Shown here: piece after piece, positions 5,847-12,829 of the stretch | How the letters are laid out: the number at the start of each line of letters is the position of its first letter | Position numbering within the stretch: the stretch's first letter is position 1 | Origin: an uncultured Chlorobiaceae bacterium | GTDB lineage: Bacteria; Bacteroidota; Chlorobiia; Chlorobiales; Chlorobiaceae | Direction: 5' to 3' | DNA length: 13,737 nucleotides | NCBI GenBank assembly: GCA_903904495.1 | Contig: CAIVCU010000306.1 | Coordinates: forward strand, 1 to 13,737 | Translations under genes and position numbers: made by a program | The notes under the pieces: generated by a model | What the model saw: only the letters and a program-made list of their open reading frames with translations | Told to the model about the DNA's origin: nothing | Database searches by the model: none

Positions 5847-7571
5847 ATGGCCATGGTAGAAAAAAAAATAAAAAAACCCCTGCCTTATTTCTGGGATGTT
5901 ATTGCGTTTGCCCTTGTCATGGGGCTCATCACTCTCTTGGCATGGGGAAGTCATCAGATGGCCGTCCCATACATTCAAGGAGAGCAGATACCTCTTTCTC
6001 TTGATCCCGTTCATCTCCCGCTGTATGCTCTGCGAACAGTGCTCCGCATGGTTGCAGCGCTCATGCTCTCTTTTGCGTTTACCTTGATCTATGCAACAGT
6101 AGCCGCAAAAAGTAGTCGGGCAGAAAGTATTCTTGTGCCGCTTCTCGACATCCTCCAGTCGGTACCGATTCTTGGTTTTCTCTCTATTACCGTTACCGGT
6201 TTTATCGCCTTATTCCCGGGCAATCTACTCGGCGTTGAAATGGCTGCCATATTTGCCATCTTCACCTCTCAGGCCTGGAATATGGCCTTCAGCTTCTATC
6301 AGTCACTGAAATCGGTACCAAAGGAACTGCAGGAAGCTTCGAAACTCTTTGGCCTGTCATCCTGGCAGAAATTCTGGAAACTTGAAGCTCCTTTTGCAAC
6401 ACCGAACCTCATCTGGAATACCATGATGTCAGTCTCAGGTGGCTGGTTCTTCGTGGTTGCTTCGGAAGCCATCACTGTCGGTAAGACTGCAGTGACGCTC
6501 CCTGGTATCGGCTCGTATGTGGCTCAGGCAATCCAGAGCAAAAACCTTTCTGCAATCGGCTATGCGCTGCTTACCATGTTGATTGTCATTCTTGTATATG
6601 ATCAGTTATTATTTCGCCCGTTGGTGGCATGGGCCGAAAAGTTCAAGTTTGAACTGACCGAAAGTCAGGATGCTGCCGAATCATGGATTCTAACCCTCTT
6701 TCAACGCGCCCATGTGCTCCGTAACCTTGTAAAAGGTATTGGTAACGAGTGGACCCTGCTCATCGAACGACTTCCGAAACTGCCACGACGTACGCTGAAA
6801 TTCAAGGAAAGCTCCACACTCGTAATGAAGATACAGGGTTACACATGGTATGGGATCTTGATCAGCGGAATGAGTTTCGGAGCATGGATGCTGCTGAGTT
6901 TTGTCATGAGTGGAGTTGATCATTCCGAAATTTTAAAGGTCTTTTTGCTGGGCCTGATAACACTCACCCGTGTTATGGTTTTACTGCTCCTGGCAAGTCT
7001 GGTCTGGGTTCCGCTGGGAGTCATCATTGGCCTTAATCCTCGACTTGCTACAAAGGTTCAGCCACTTGCTCAGTTTCTGGCTGCCTTTCCGGCAAACCTC
7101 TTTTTTCCAGTCGCGGTATTCGTTCTTGTACGATATCGTCTTTCACCGGAAATATGGACAGCGCCTCTTATGATCCTCGGTACCCAGTGGTATATTCTGT
7201 TCAACGTTATCGCAGGAGCATCCGCCATTCCCGCCGATCTTCGTGAGGCAGCAAAAAACCTTGGTCTTTCAGGATGGCGTTTATGGAAGCACCTGCTGCT
7301 TCCAGGCATCATACCTTCCCTCATTACAGGTCTAATCACGGCTTCAGGCGGCACCTGGAACGCCAGTATTGTTGCAGAGGTTGTCAGTTGGGGCAGTACA
7401 ACCATTACAGCAACCGGCCTCGGCTCCTACATCGCTCAGTGGACTGAAAAAGGCGACTACCCGCATATTGTCCTTGGTATCGCTGTCATGAGCCTCTACG
7501 TTGTGTTTTTCAACCGCTTTTTCTGGCGGCGGCTTTATAACATGTCCCAGACCCGTTTTCGTCTGGATTAG
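5847..7571 (+). CDS. ABC transporter permease with two fused BPD_transp_1 domains (NitT/TauT-like)
   Basis: The 574-residue membrane protein contains two copies of the binding-protein-dependent inner-membrane permease domain. The first (about 60-260) has helices around 14-34, 58-85, 96-122 and an EAA loop ELQEASKLFGLSSW (160-173). The second (about 330-560) has helices around 333-353, 364-396, 408-430 and 440-460 and an EAA loop DLREAAKNLGLSGW (464-477). EAA loops dock onto the ATPase, so one chain supplies both permease halves. Full-length duplicated permeases of this kind belong to the nitrate/sulfonate/bicarbonate-type group, but the substrate here is unknown. An in-frame stop lies 15 bases upstream, fixing the start at 5847 or Met3 (5853). 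The ribosome site is weak (GGA eight bases upstream), while a better site (AGGGAG) precedes an ATG at 5825 in another frame. Codons 5-11 form an A-rich run. It is co-transcribed with the ATPase, 11 bp downstream. Confidence 0.88.
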   Translation: MAMVEKKIKKPLPYFWDVIAFALVMGLITLLAWGSHQMAVPYIQGEQIPLSLDPVHLPLYALRTVLRMVAALMLSFAFTLIYATVAAKSSRAESILVPLLDILQSVPILGFLSITVTGFIALFPGNLLGVEMAAIFAIFTSQAWNMAFSFYQSLKSVPKELQEASKLFGLSSWQKFWKLEAPFATPNLIWNTMMSVSGGWFFVVASEAITVGKTAVTLPGIGSYVAQAIQSKNLSAIGYALLTMLIVILVYDQLLFRPLVAWAEKFKFELTESQDAAESWILTLFQRAHVLRNLVKGIGNEWTLLIERLPKLPRRTLKFKESSTLVMKIQGYTWYGILISGMSFGAWMLLSFVMSGVDHSEILKVFLLGLITLTRVMVLLLLASLVWVPLGVIIGLNPRLATKVQPLAQFLAAFPANLFFPVAVFVLVRYRLSPEIWTAPLMILGTQWYILFNVIAGASAIPADLREAAKNLGLSGWRLWKHLLLPGIIPSLITGLITASGGTWNASIVAEVVSWGSTTITATGLGSYIAQWTEKGDYPHIVLGIAVMSLYVVFFNRFFWRRLYNMSQTRFRLD

Positions 7572-7582
7572 ATCGCTTACCT

Positions 7583-8902
7583 ATGAAAACATTGCATCCA
7601 GAGACTGACCTGCTGAATCTGAAGAATATCAGCAAATCCTTCAAAAAGTCCGGAGGAGAGGAGCATCTCGTTCTTGATGGAGTAAGCCTCACCATCAAAG
7701 AGGGTGAAATTGTTGCACTCCTGGGTCGTTCAGGATCGGGCAAGTCAACCCTGCTGCGTATCATATCAGGCCTTGCCAAACCGGGAAGCGGGGAAGTGTT
7801 ATACAGCGGTAAACCGGTTACGGGTCCCGTGAAAGGACTGGCCATGGTGTTTCAGACTTTTGCCCTTTTCCCATGGTTTACCGTTCTTGAAAATGTTGAA
7901 CTCGGGCTGGACGCCATGGGGGTGCATAAAGAAGAACGGAGGAGGCGTGCCCTTGCTGCTATTGACCTCATCGGTCTTGACGGCTTTGAATCGGCCTATC
8001 CGAAGGAGCTTTCCGGAGGAATGCGACAGCGCGTAGGCTTTGCACGAGCGCTTGTGGTTGAACCAACACTGCTTCTGATGGACGAAGCCTTTTCTGCCCT
8101 TGATGTTCTTACTGCCGAAACGCTCCGTACCGATCTTATTGAACTCTGGCTTGAGCGGCGTATTCCAACTAAAGGAATTCTGCTGGTATCCCATAACATC
8201 GAGGAGGCTGTTCTTCTTGCCGATCGCATTGTCATTCTTGGAACCAATCCCGGAAGGATTTTGACGGAAATCAAAATTCCTCTTGAACATCCGCGTGATC
8301 GCGAGGCGCCGAACTTCCGAAAACTTGTTGATAGGGTCTATGAACTCATGACTAAACGACCTCGCACGACTGCAGCTAAGGTCGAAGTTGTCCCATTGTC
8401 TTATCGTCTGCCCAGTGCGTCAACCAATCAGCTTGCAGGTTTCATGGAAGCGTTGGCTGCTGAGCCATATAATGGAAGAGCCGATCTCCCGGAACTGGCC
8501 GATCAGATGGGATTTGATGTTGAGGAACTCTTTCCTCTGCTTGAGGCACTCGAAATCCTTGTGTTTGCTCGTACCGAAGGTGGCGACGTTGAATTGACTT
8601 CTTCAGGGAAAAGCTATGTGGATACCGACATTCTTCAGCGTAAGGTCATCTTTGCTGAACATCTTATCCGCCATGTTGCCCTGGTTGCCCATATCCGTCA
8701 CATTATCGATGAACGCCCCGGTAATCGTGCACCCGAAGACCGCTTCCTGCGTGAATTGGAAGATTTTTTCAGCGAAGAAGAGGCCGAAAGGGTGTTGCAG
8801 GTAGCTATCGAGTGGGGCCGTTACGCAGAACATTTTGCTTACGAAGAGGGGTCCGGTATCCTGAGTCTCGAAAACCCTGCAAGCTCTCTAACTGCTCCTT
8901 AG
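7583..8902 (+). CDS. ABC transporter ATPase (NitT/TauT-like) with C-terminal AAA-associated domain
   Basis: The 439-residue protein couples ATP hydrolysis to transport through the upstream double permease, eleven bases away. All motifs are intact: Walker A GRSGSGKST (48-56), Q-loop Q91 in VFQTFALFPW, ABC signature LSGGMRQR (143-150), Walker B LLLMDE (163-168) with catalytic E168, D-loop SALD (171-174) and switch histidine H204 in LLVSHNIEEA. The FALFPWFTVLENVELGL segment is typical of nitrate/taurine-type ATPases. Residues about 278-425 form an extra domain with a winged-helix-like start (LPELADQMGFDVEELFPLLEALEIL) followed by charged helices, matching what is called the AAA-associated C-terminal domain of this transporter group, of unknown role. 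The substrate cannot be read. No substrate-binding protein gene is found on either side; the transporter may use a distant one or none. The ribosome site is poor, so coupling to the permease is likely. Confidence 0.9.
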   Translation: MKTLHPETDLLNLKNISKSFKKSGGEEHLVLDGVSLTIKEGEIVALLGRSGSGKSTLLRIISGLAKPGSGEVLYSGKPVTGPVKGLAMVFQTFALFPWFTVLENVELGLDAMGVHKEERRRRALAAIDLIGLDGFESAYPKELSGGMRQRVGFARALVVEPTLLLMDEAFSALDVLTAETLRTDLIELWLERRIPTKGILLVSHNIEEAVLLADRIVILGTNPGRILTEIKIPLEHPRDREAPNFRKLVDRVYELMTKRPRTTAAKVEVVPLSYRLPSASTNQLAGFMEALAAEPYNGRADLPELADQMGFDVEELFPLLEALEILVFARTEGGDVELTSSGKSYVDTDILQRKVIFAEHLIRHVALVAHIRHIIDERPGNRAPEDRFLRELEDFFSEEEAERVLQVAIEWGRYAEHFAYEEGSGILSLENPASSLTAP

Positions 8903-8993
8903 GGAATTATGTGTTCGATTTTCAGAGTCGCCGGACGAACAGTTGGAAGTTTTTCTTATCTCTCGAATGTCTTATGCCAAAAGCTCAACGTCT

Positions 8994-10340
8994 TCATCTC
9001 CTTGAAGGGCAGGGGATTTCCTTCAAGGATTCTTTTTTTACAAACGATCTTGAATTTGCAGCAATGGCAGCAGATTCTAATTGAAACACCTCATTGCTCT
9101 TGTTAAACTTGTTCATCATTGACAATAAGACATCATACATTGAATCCTCTGAATCGTAAATGTATCCGCCACCTATTTTATCAACGATTTCAGCAGGGCC
9201 AGCCACGTTATAAACAATCGGAACGCAACCCGAGAGTGTTGCCTCTAAAACCGTTATGCCGAAATGTTCAAAATTTTCAGGACGTCTTGACTCTTTTTGA
9301 CCCAATCCCGCCGCATGAAGGTAAAAAGCTGATTTTTGAAATAACGCATCCAGTTTGTCTCTGCGTAAATTTGGAAGTACTTCAATATTAAGGGCATTTG
9401 CCTCAGAAACAATCTGATTATAATAAATGGTATGAGGTCCACTCTTCATATCGAGTCCTCCGGCGATGACAAGTTTCCAATCGCACATTTCAGGATTATC
9501 GGTAACAACTTGCTTAAAAACCTGCAATATTTTCAGCTGGTTTTTACAGTGCCCACCTGTAAAAAAACGGCCAACGGAAAGAATTACTTTTTCTTTCGAA
9601 CTCAGGTTATCATTCATTTTATACTGCAGCATCCTTATCGGGTAAAGAGTGTCTCCTTTAACGGTTTTCCCCCAGAATTTAAAAGCCCATTTTTTTGTGT
9701 ATTCAGAGTTGAATAAAAAATAATATGAGCTTAAAAGAGTTTTGCTTAAGCGCCTGTGGGGAAAATTTACAATGTATAACGATATGCTGGCGAGGCTGTT
9801 AATGTTAGAACGATGGCAGGCATTTATAAAAATGTCAAACGATTTTGTGTGCGTCGTATTGAAATCATGCATGATTAATTTTCTGCATGATGATAAATCA
9901 ATTTGAAATTGACTCTCTATTTCATGCAGGTCAAAGTCTGTTTCTGCGATTAAGTATACAGTGCCCTTTTTTTCTAATTCTGATACTAATGAAAGTGCAT
10001 GGCACTCCCCGCCACCCATGAAACTCCAGGAGTCGTTATAGATACCTATTTTCTTTGATGAATCTGAGTCCGGTGCATTCCCGTTGATCGAGCTGAAATC
10101 TATTTCTACATGTTTTGAAATTGTCGCACCTGCTTTCCTTTTAACGGTTTTTATTCTTTTTTTTATAGAATTCCCCGTTTTTTCCATAAACCTCTTTATA
10201 TAACAGACTAACGTGCTGATTTTTCTGTCATGTTCGGTTATTGCTGTGCCAAGATTCAGCGAATTTTCGCTGTTGCTGCGTCGAGGTAGGTTCGTTTGCT
10301 GTTTCTTGGTCTGGTATCTCAATTCAGTAACAGATTTCAT
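8994..10340 (-). CDS. GT4-type glycosyltransferase (GT-B fold)
   Basis: The protein has 448 residues from the ATG at 10340. The catalytic part begins near residue 97 with KIGIYNDSWSFMGGGECHAL (GT-B N-terminal Rossmann start with the glycine-rich loop). The C-terminal half has ILSVGRFF (253-260), WKLVIAGG (288-295), a LHAAGLGQKE stretch and EHFGITVLE (E358 to E366, the EX7E sugar-nucleotide signature of GT4), followed by GCVPIVYNVAGPAEIV. It should transfer a sugar from a nucleotide donor to an unknown acceptor, perhaps in surface polysaccharide synthesis. Residues 1-95 look unconserved and basic. An internal ATG at 10187 (Met52), with AAAGAGG just upstream, may be the real start and gives 397 residues. 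The gene is visibly richer in A and T than its neighbours and stands alone between convergent and divergent genes, which suggests acquisition by transfer. Confidence 0.82.
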   Translation of the reverse strand: MKSVTELRYQTKKQQTNLPRRSNSENSLNLGTAITEHDRKISTLVCYIKRFMEKTGNSIKKRIKTVKRKAGATISKHVEIDFSSINGNAPDSDSSKKIGIYNDSWSFMGGGECHALSLVSELEKKGTVYLIAETDFDLHEIESQFQIDLSSCRKLIMHDFNTTHTKSFDIFINACHRSNINSLASISLYIVNFPHRRLSKTLLSSYYFLFNSEYTKKWAFKFWGKTVKGDTLYPIRMLQYKMNDNLSSKEKVILSVGRFFTGGHCKNQLKILQVFKQVVTDNPEMCDWKLVIAGGLDMKSGPHTIYYNQIVSEANALNIEVLPNLRRDKLDALFQKSAFYLHAAGLGQKESRRPENFEHFGITVLEATLSGCVPIVYNVAGPAEIVDKIGGGYIYDSEDSMYDVLLSMMNKFNKSNEVFQLESAAIAANSRSFVKKESLKEIPCPSRR

Positions 10341-10633
10341 TATTGCTGCGCTCTCACGAGGTCTAACGCTTATGGCATAGAATTTACTGCGTCAGGCGGA
10401 GACATCTTAACTTATAATAAAAAAAAAGGCTTTCTTCCATATTTTCAATCTGCCGCTGAGAGCTGAAAAAAAGAGATAAATTCCTCTATCAGGCCGATTT
10501 AAAAACGAAGCTGAACTCATGCCATTTTTTGCCATTGATGCAAAAGAGGCCTCCTAAGTAACAGGATACGTAACAAGACACTATCCCGTTTATAAATATC
10601 CTGAGTGAAAAATTCGAAACTGTGGATCGTTGA
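10341..10633. other. Divergent intergenic region between glycosyltransferase and DUF1848 genes
   Basis: No gene is seen. GTAACA occurs twice 12 bp apart (around 10558-10575), and there are several A-runs, but I could not find a convincing promoter pair or terminator. The GGA near 10625, about seven bases before the DUF1848 ATG, is the only hint of a ribosome site. Confidence 0.4.
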
Positions 10634-11542
10634 ATGATTATAAGTGCAAGCAGAAGGAGTGATATTCCTGCCTTTTTTGGTGAGTGGTTTGTCCATCGTC
10701 TGCAGGCTGGTGATGTGCTGGTGCGCAACCCAATGCAGCCTAAACAGGTAAGCAGGATTTCGCTCACTCCCGATGTGGTTGACGCCATTGTTTTCTGGAC
10801 AAAAAATCCCGCAAGCTTTATTTCCTGTTTGCCTGAGATTGATCGTCTGGGGTATTCGTACTATTTCCTCTTTACGCTGACCCCTTACGATGCAGCACTT
10901 GAACCTGGTGTTGAAGATAAACGCTTCCTTATTGAGGTTTTCAAGCAGCTTTCGCGTCTTATCGGGCCAGAAAAAGTTGTCTGGCGCTATGATCCCGTTA
11001 TTCTCAGCGATTTTTATACTCCCGCCTGGCATGCAGCCTCGTTTCGGAAACTTGCCGAAGAACTTTCAGGGTATACTGAACGCTGTATTATCAGCTTTTT
11101 TGATGACTACCGTAAAGTCAGAACCCGGATGCGCGATATCGGTTATACTATGCCCGACAAGGTGTTGATGGAGGAGATTGCCGGAATGTTCGCTGATTCA
11201 GCAACCAGGAATGGTATGTCACTCTTTACCTGCAGCCAGGATATTGACCTTTCGCAACACGGCATCATGCACAGCAGCTGTATCGATAGTGATTTTGTAG
11301 CGCGTATTACCGGGAAGCAGATGAGCGGCAGAAAAAAAGACAGCAGGCAGCGAATAGCCTGTGGATGCGTTGAGAGTCGTGATATCGGCAGCTACAACAC
11401 CTGCACGCATGGCTGCTTTTACTGTTATGCTGTGTCAAGTAAGGCAAAAGCATCACTTGCCCGCCAGCATTATGATCCTTTCTCTCCCATGCTCTGTGAC
11501 GCCCTGAAGGGAGATGAAACAATCACCAGCGCCAGACAATAA
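10634..11542 (+). CDS. DUF1848 family protein with C-terminal cysteine cluster
   Basis: The 302-residue protein starts MIISASRRSDIPAFFGEWF, followed by VLVRNPMQPKQVSRISL and VDAIVFWTKNP (50-59), hallmarks of DUF1848; full length fits the family. Its C-terminal part carries conserved cysteines: C200, C216, then C243-x-C245, and C257-x3-C261-x2-C264 in TCTHGCFYCYA. The spacing of the last three equals the radical SAM iron-sulfur motif, but here it sits about 40 residues from the C-terminus instead of near the N-terminus. An Fe-S protein, perhaps a permuted radical-SAM-like enzyme acting on nucleic acid or another substrate, is plausible; no reaction is known to me. No signal peptide is visible, so it is cytoplasmic. 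The neighbours (a glycosyltransferase on the opposite strand, MacB-like permeases convergent 41 bp downstream) do not suggest a partner. Long opposite-strand frames here are shadows of this gene. Confidence 0.85.
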   Translation: MIISASRRSDIPAFFGEWFVHRLQAGDVLVRNPMQPKQVSRISLTPDVVDAIVFWTKNPASFISCLPEIDRLGYSYYFLFTLTPYDAALEPGVEDKRFLIEVFKQLSRLIGPEKVVWRYDPVILSDFYTPAWHAASFRKLAEELSGYTERCIISFFDDYRKVRTRMRDIGYTMPDKVLMEEIAGMFADSATRNGMSLFTCSQDIDLSQHGIMHSSCIDSDFVARITGKQMSGRKKDSRQRIACGCVESRDIGSYNTCTHGCFYCYAVSSKAKASLARQHYDPFSPMLCDALKGDETITSARQ

Positions 11543-11583
11543 CTCATTACTCCGCTTCCTTGTGTCCTTGGTCTTTTAACCTT

Positions 11584-12819
11584 CTACTTTGGTCTCAGCG
11601 CTTCCACCGGATTGAGATTTGCAGCTTTCCATGCAGGGAAGAGTCCGAACGTCATGCCGATTGTAGAGCAGACTAACATTGAGACGGTTATCCAAAGCCA
11701 GGGAAATATCGGCGGCAGATTAAATTTCAAGGCAACGATATTGCCAGCGACAATACCTACTATAATGCCGATGACACCTCCGACTATTGAGAGAAAAAGC
11801 GATTCAAAGAGGAACTGTCGAAGAATGCTGCTGTTGGGTGCCCCGATCGATTTTCTGATACCGATCTCTCTGGTTCTTTCAGTGACGCTTACCAGCATGA
11901 TGTTCATGATGCCAACTCCTGCAGTCAGGAGGGCCATAAAGCTGATAATGAAGGCGCCTGTACTGATGGCTCGTTGTATATCTCTGAACGAGTCGATGAG
12001 AGATTCGTTTGTTCTGATCTCAAAATCATTGATATCCTTTACGGTCAATCCCCTTGCGAGTCTCATTGCTCCGATTGAACGGTCAATCGCATGGGGATAG
12101 TCTTTGCGTGAGAGTGCCTCAACGGTGATGTTCAGGCTGCTCTTTTCATTGACATGATCAAGGTAGCGGGTAATGGGAATGAGCAAAAAATTATCCTGGC
12201 TTTGACCGAATGCTGCTCCTTTTTTATCAAAAACACCCGTAACGGTATAGACCTCGCCATTGACCTTGATAAATTTGTTCTGTGGGTTTTCGCCTGCAGG
12301 AAAGAGTGTTTCTGCAAGCTCACTTCCAAGCACTGCAGTGTTTCTTGCTGACTTGATATCGTTTTGCGAGAGATTACGACCAATTACAACATTGAAGCCG
12401 TTGGATGCTGAAAAGTTTTCATCACCGCCGGTCAACGTGACATCAGGATTGGTGGTGCGATTGGCATATTTTGCAAGGTTTGCCTGGCTGGAAATGGTGA
12501 ACCCTATATTTCGGGCGTGTGTCTCCATGCTTTTTTTAAATAACAGTGCCTGCGCGTAGGTGATATCCTTTCTGTTAGCATAGATGTTCCGCTTGTGACC
12601 GCTGCCGAAAACTATTGGTGGATTTTTCTGTATCTGGAACGTGTTGGCTCCAAGGCTCGTAAGGCCCGATTCAACGCTTTTGTCAACGGCATCAAGCGCT
12701 GTCATCACGGCAATGATGGAAAAGACGCCTACGGCGACACCCATAATGGTCAGCCACGAACGGAGCTTGTTTACAGTCAGCGAATAAAGCGCCTGGATGA
12801 TGATTTCACGCAGCGGCAT
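11584..12819 (-). CDS. MacB/FtsX-type ABC transporter permease (second gene of pair)
   Basis: The 411-residue protein has the layout of a MacB-like permease: a cytoplasmic N-terminus and one helix (about 19-42, LRSWLTIMGVAVGVFSIIAVMTAL), a large periplasmic MacB_PCD domain (about 45-285), then three C-terminal helices with the FtsX coupling segment ERTREIGIRKSIGA (about 314-327) and a C-terminal FPAWKAANLNPVEALRPK tail. The ATPase is not encoded in the same chain, so it must be a separate protein, probably outside the window. Systems of this design export antibiotics, peptides or lipoproteins, or perform mechanotransmission; the substrate is unknown. The gene begins 8 bp after the upstream paralogue, with a strong Shine-Dalgarno AGGAGT overlapping that gene's stop codon, so translation is coupled. 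No terminator was recognised between this gene's end and the convergent DUF1848 gene. Confidence 0.88.
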   Translation of the reverse strand: MPLREIIIQALYSLTVNKLRSWLTIMGVAVGVFSIIAVMTALDAVDKSVESGLTSLGANTFQIQKNPPIVFGSGHKRNIYANRKDITYAQALLFKKSMETHARNIGFTISSQANLAKYANRTTNPDVTLTGGDENFSASNGFNVVIGRNLSQNDIKSARNTAVLGSELAETLFPAGENPQNKFIKVNGEVYTVTGVFDKKGAAFGQSQDNFLLIPITRYLDHVNEKSSLNITVEALSRKDYPHAIDRSIGAMRLARGLTVKDINDFEIRTNESLIDSFRDIQRAISTGAFIISFMALLTAGVGIMNIMLVSVTERTREIGIRKSIGAPNSSILRQFLFESLFLSIVGGVIGIIVGIVAGNIVALKFNLPPIFPWLWITVSMLVCSTIGMTFGLFPAWKAANLNPVEALRPK

Positions 12820-12823
12820 AACT

Positions 12824-12829
12824 ACTCCT
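12824..12829 (-). promoter_or_regulatory. Shine-Dalgarno site overlapping the upstream stop codon (translational coupling)
   Basis: AGGAGT on the minus strand overlaps the TAG stop (12828-12830) of the upstream permease gene and ends four bases before the ATG at 12819. Ribosomes finishing the first permease can re-initiate on the second. Confidence 0.7.

Noticed and set aside
7799..8290. 163-codon minus-strand frame inside the ATPase gene
   Set aside because: Lies wholly within the ATPase core including the Walker B region and has no protein-like features of its own.
8912..8955. TGTTCG/CGAACA inverted repeat followed by a T-run after the ATPase gene, as an intrinsic terminator
   Set aside because: The stem is only 6 bp, the loop is 18 bases and the T-run starts eight bases after the stem, so it is not a credible terminator.
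10517..11032. 171-codon minus-strand frame overlapping the DUF1848 gene
   Set aside because: The opposite strand carries clear family motifs; this frame has none and is a shadow.
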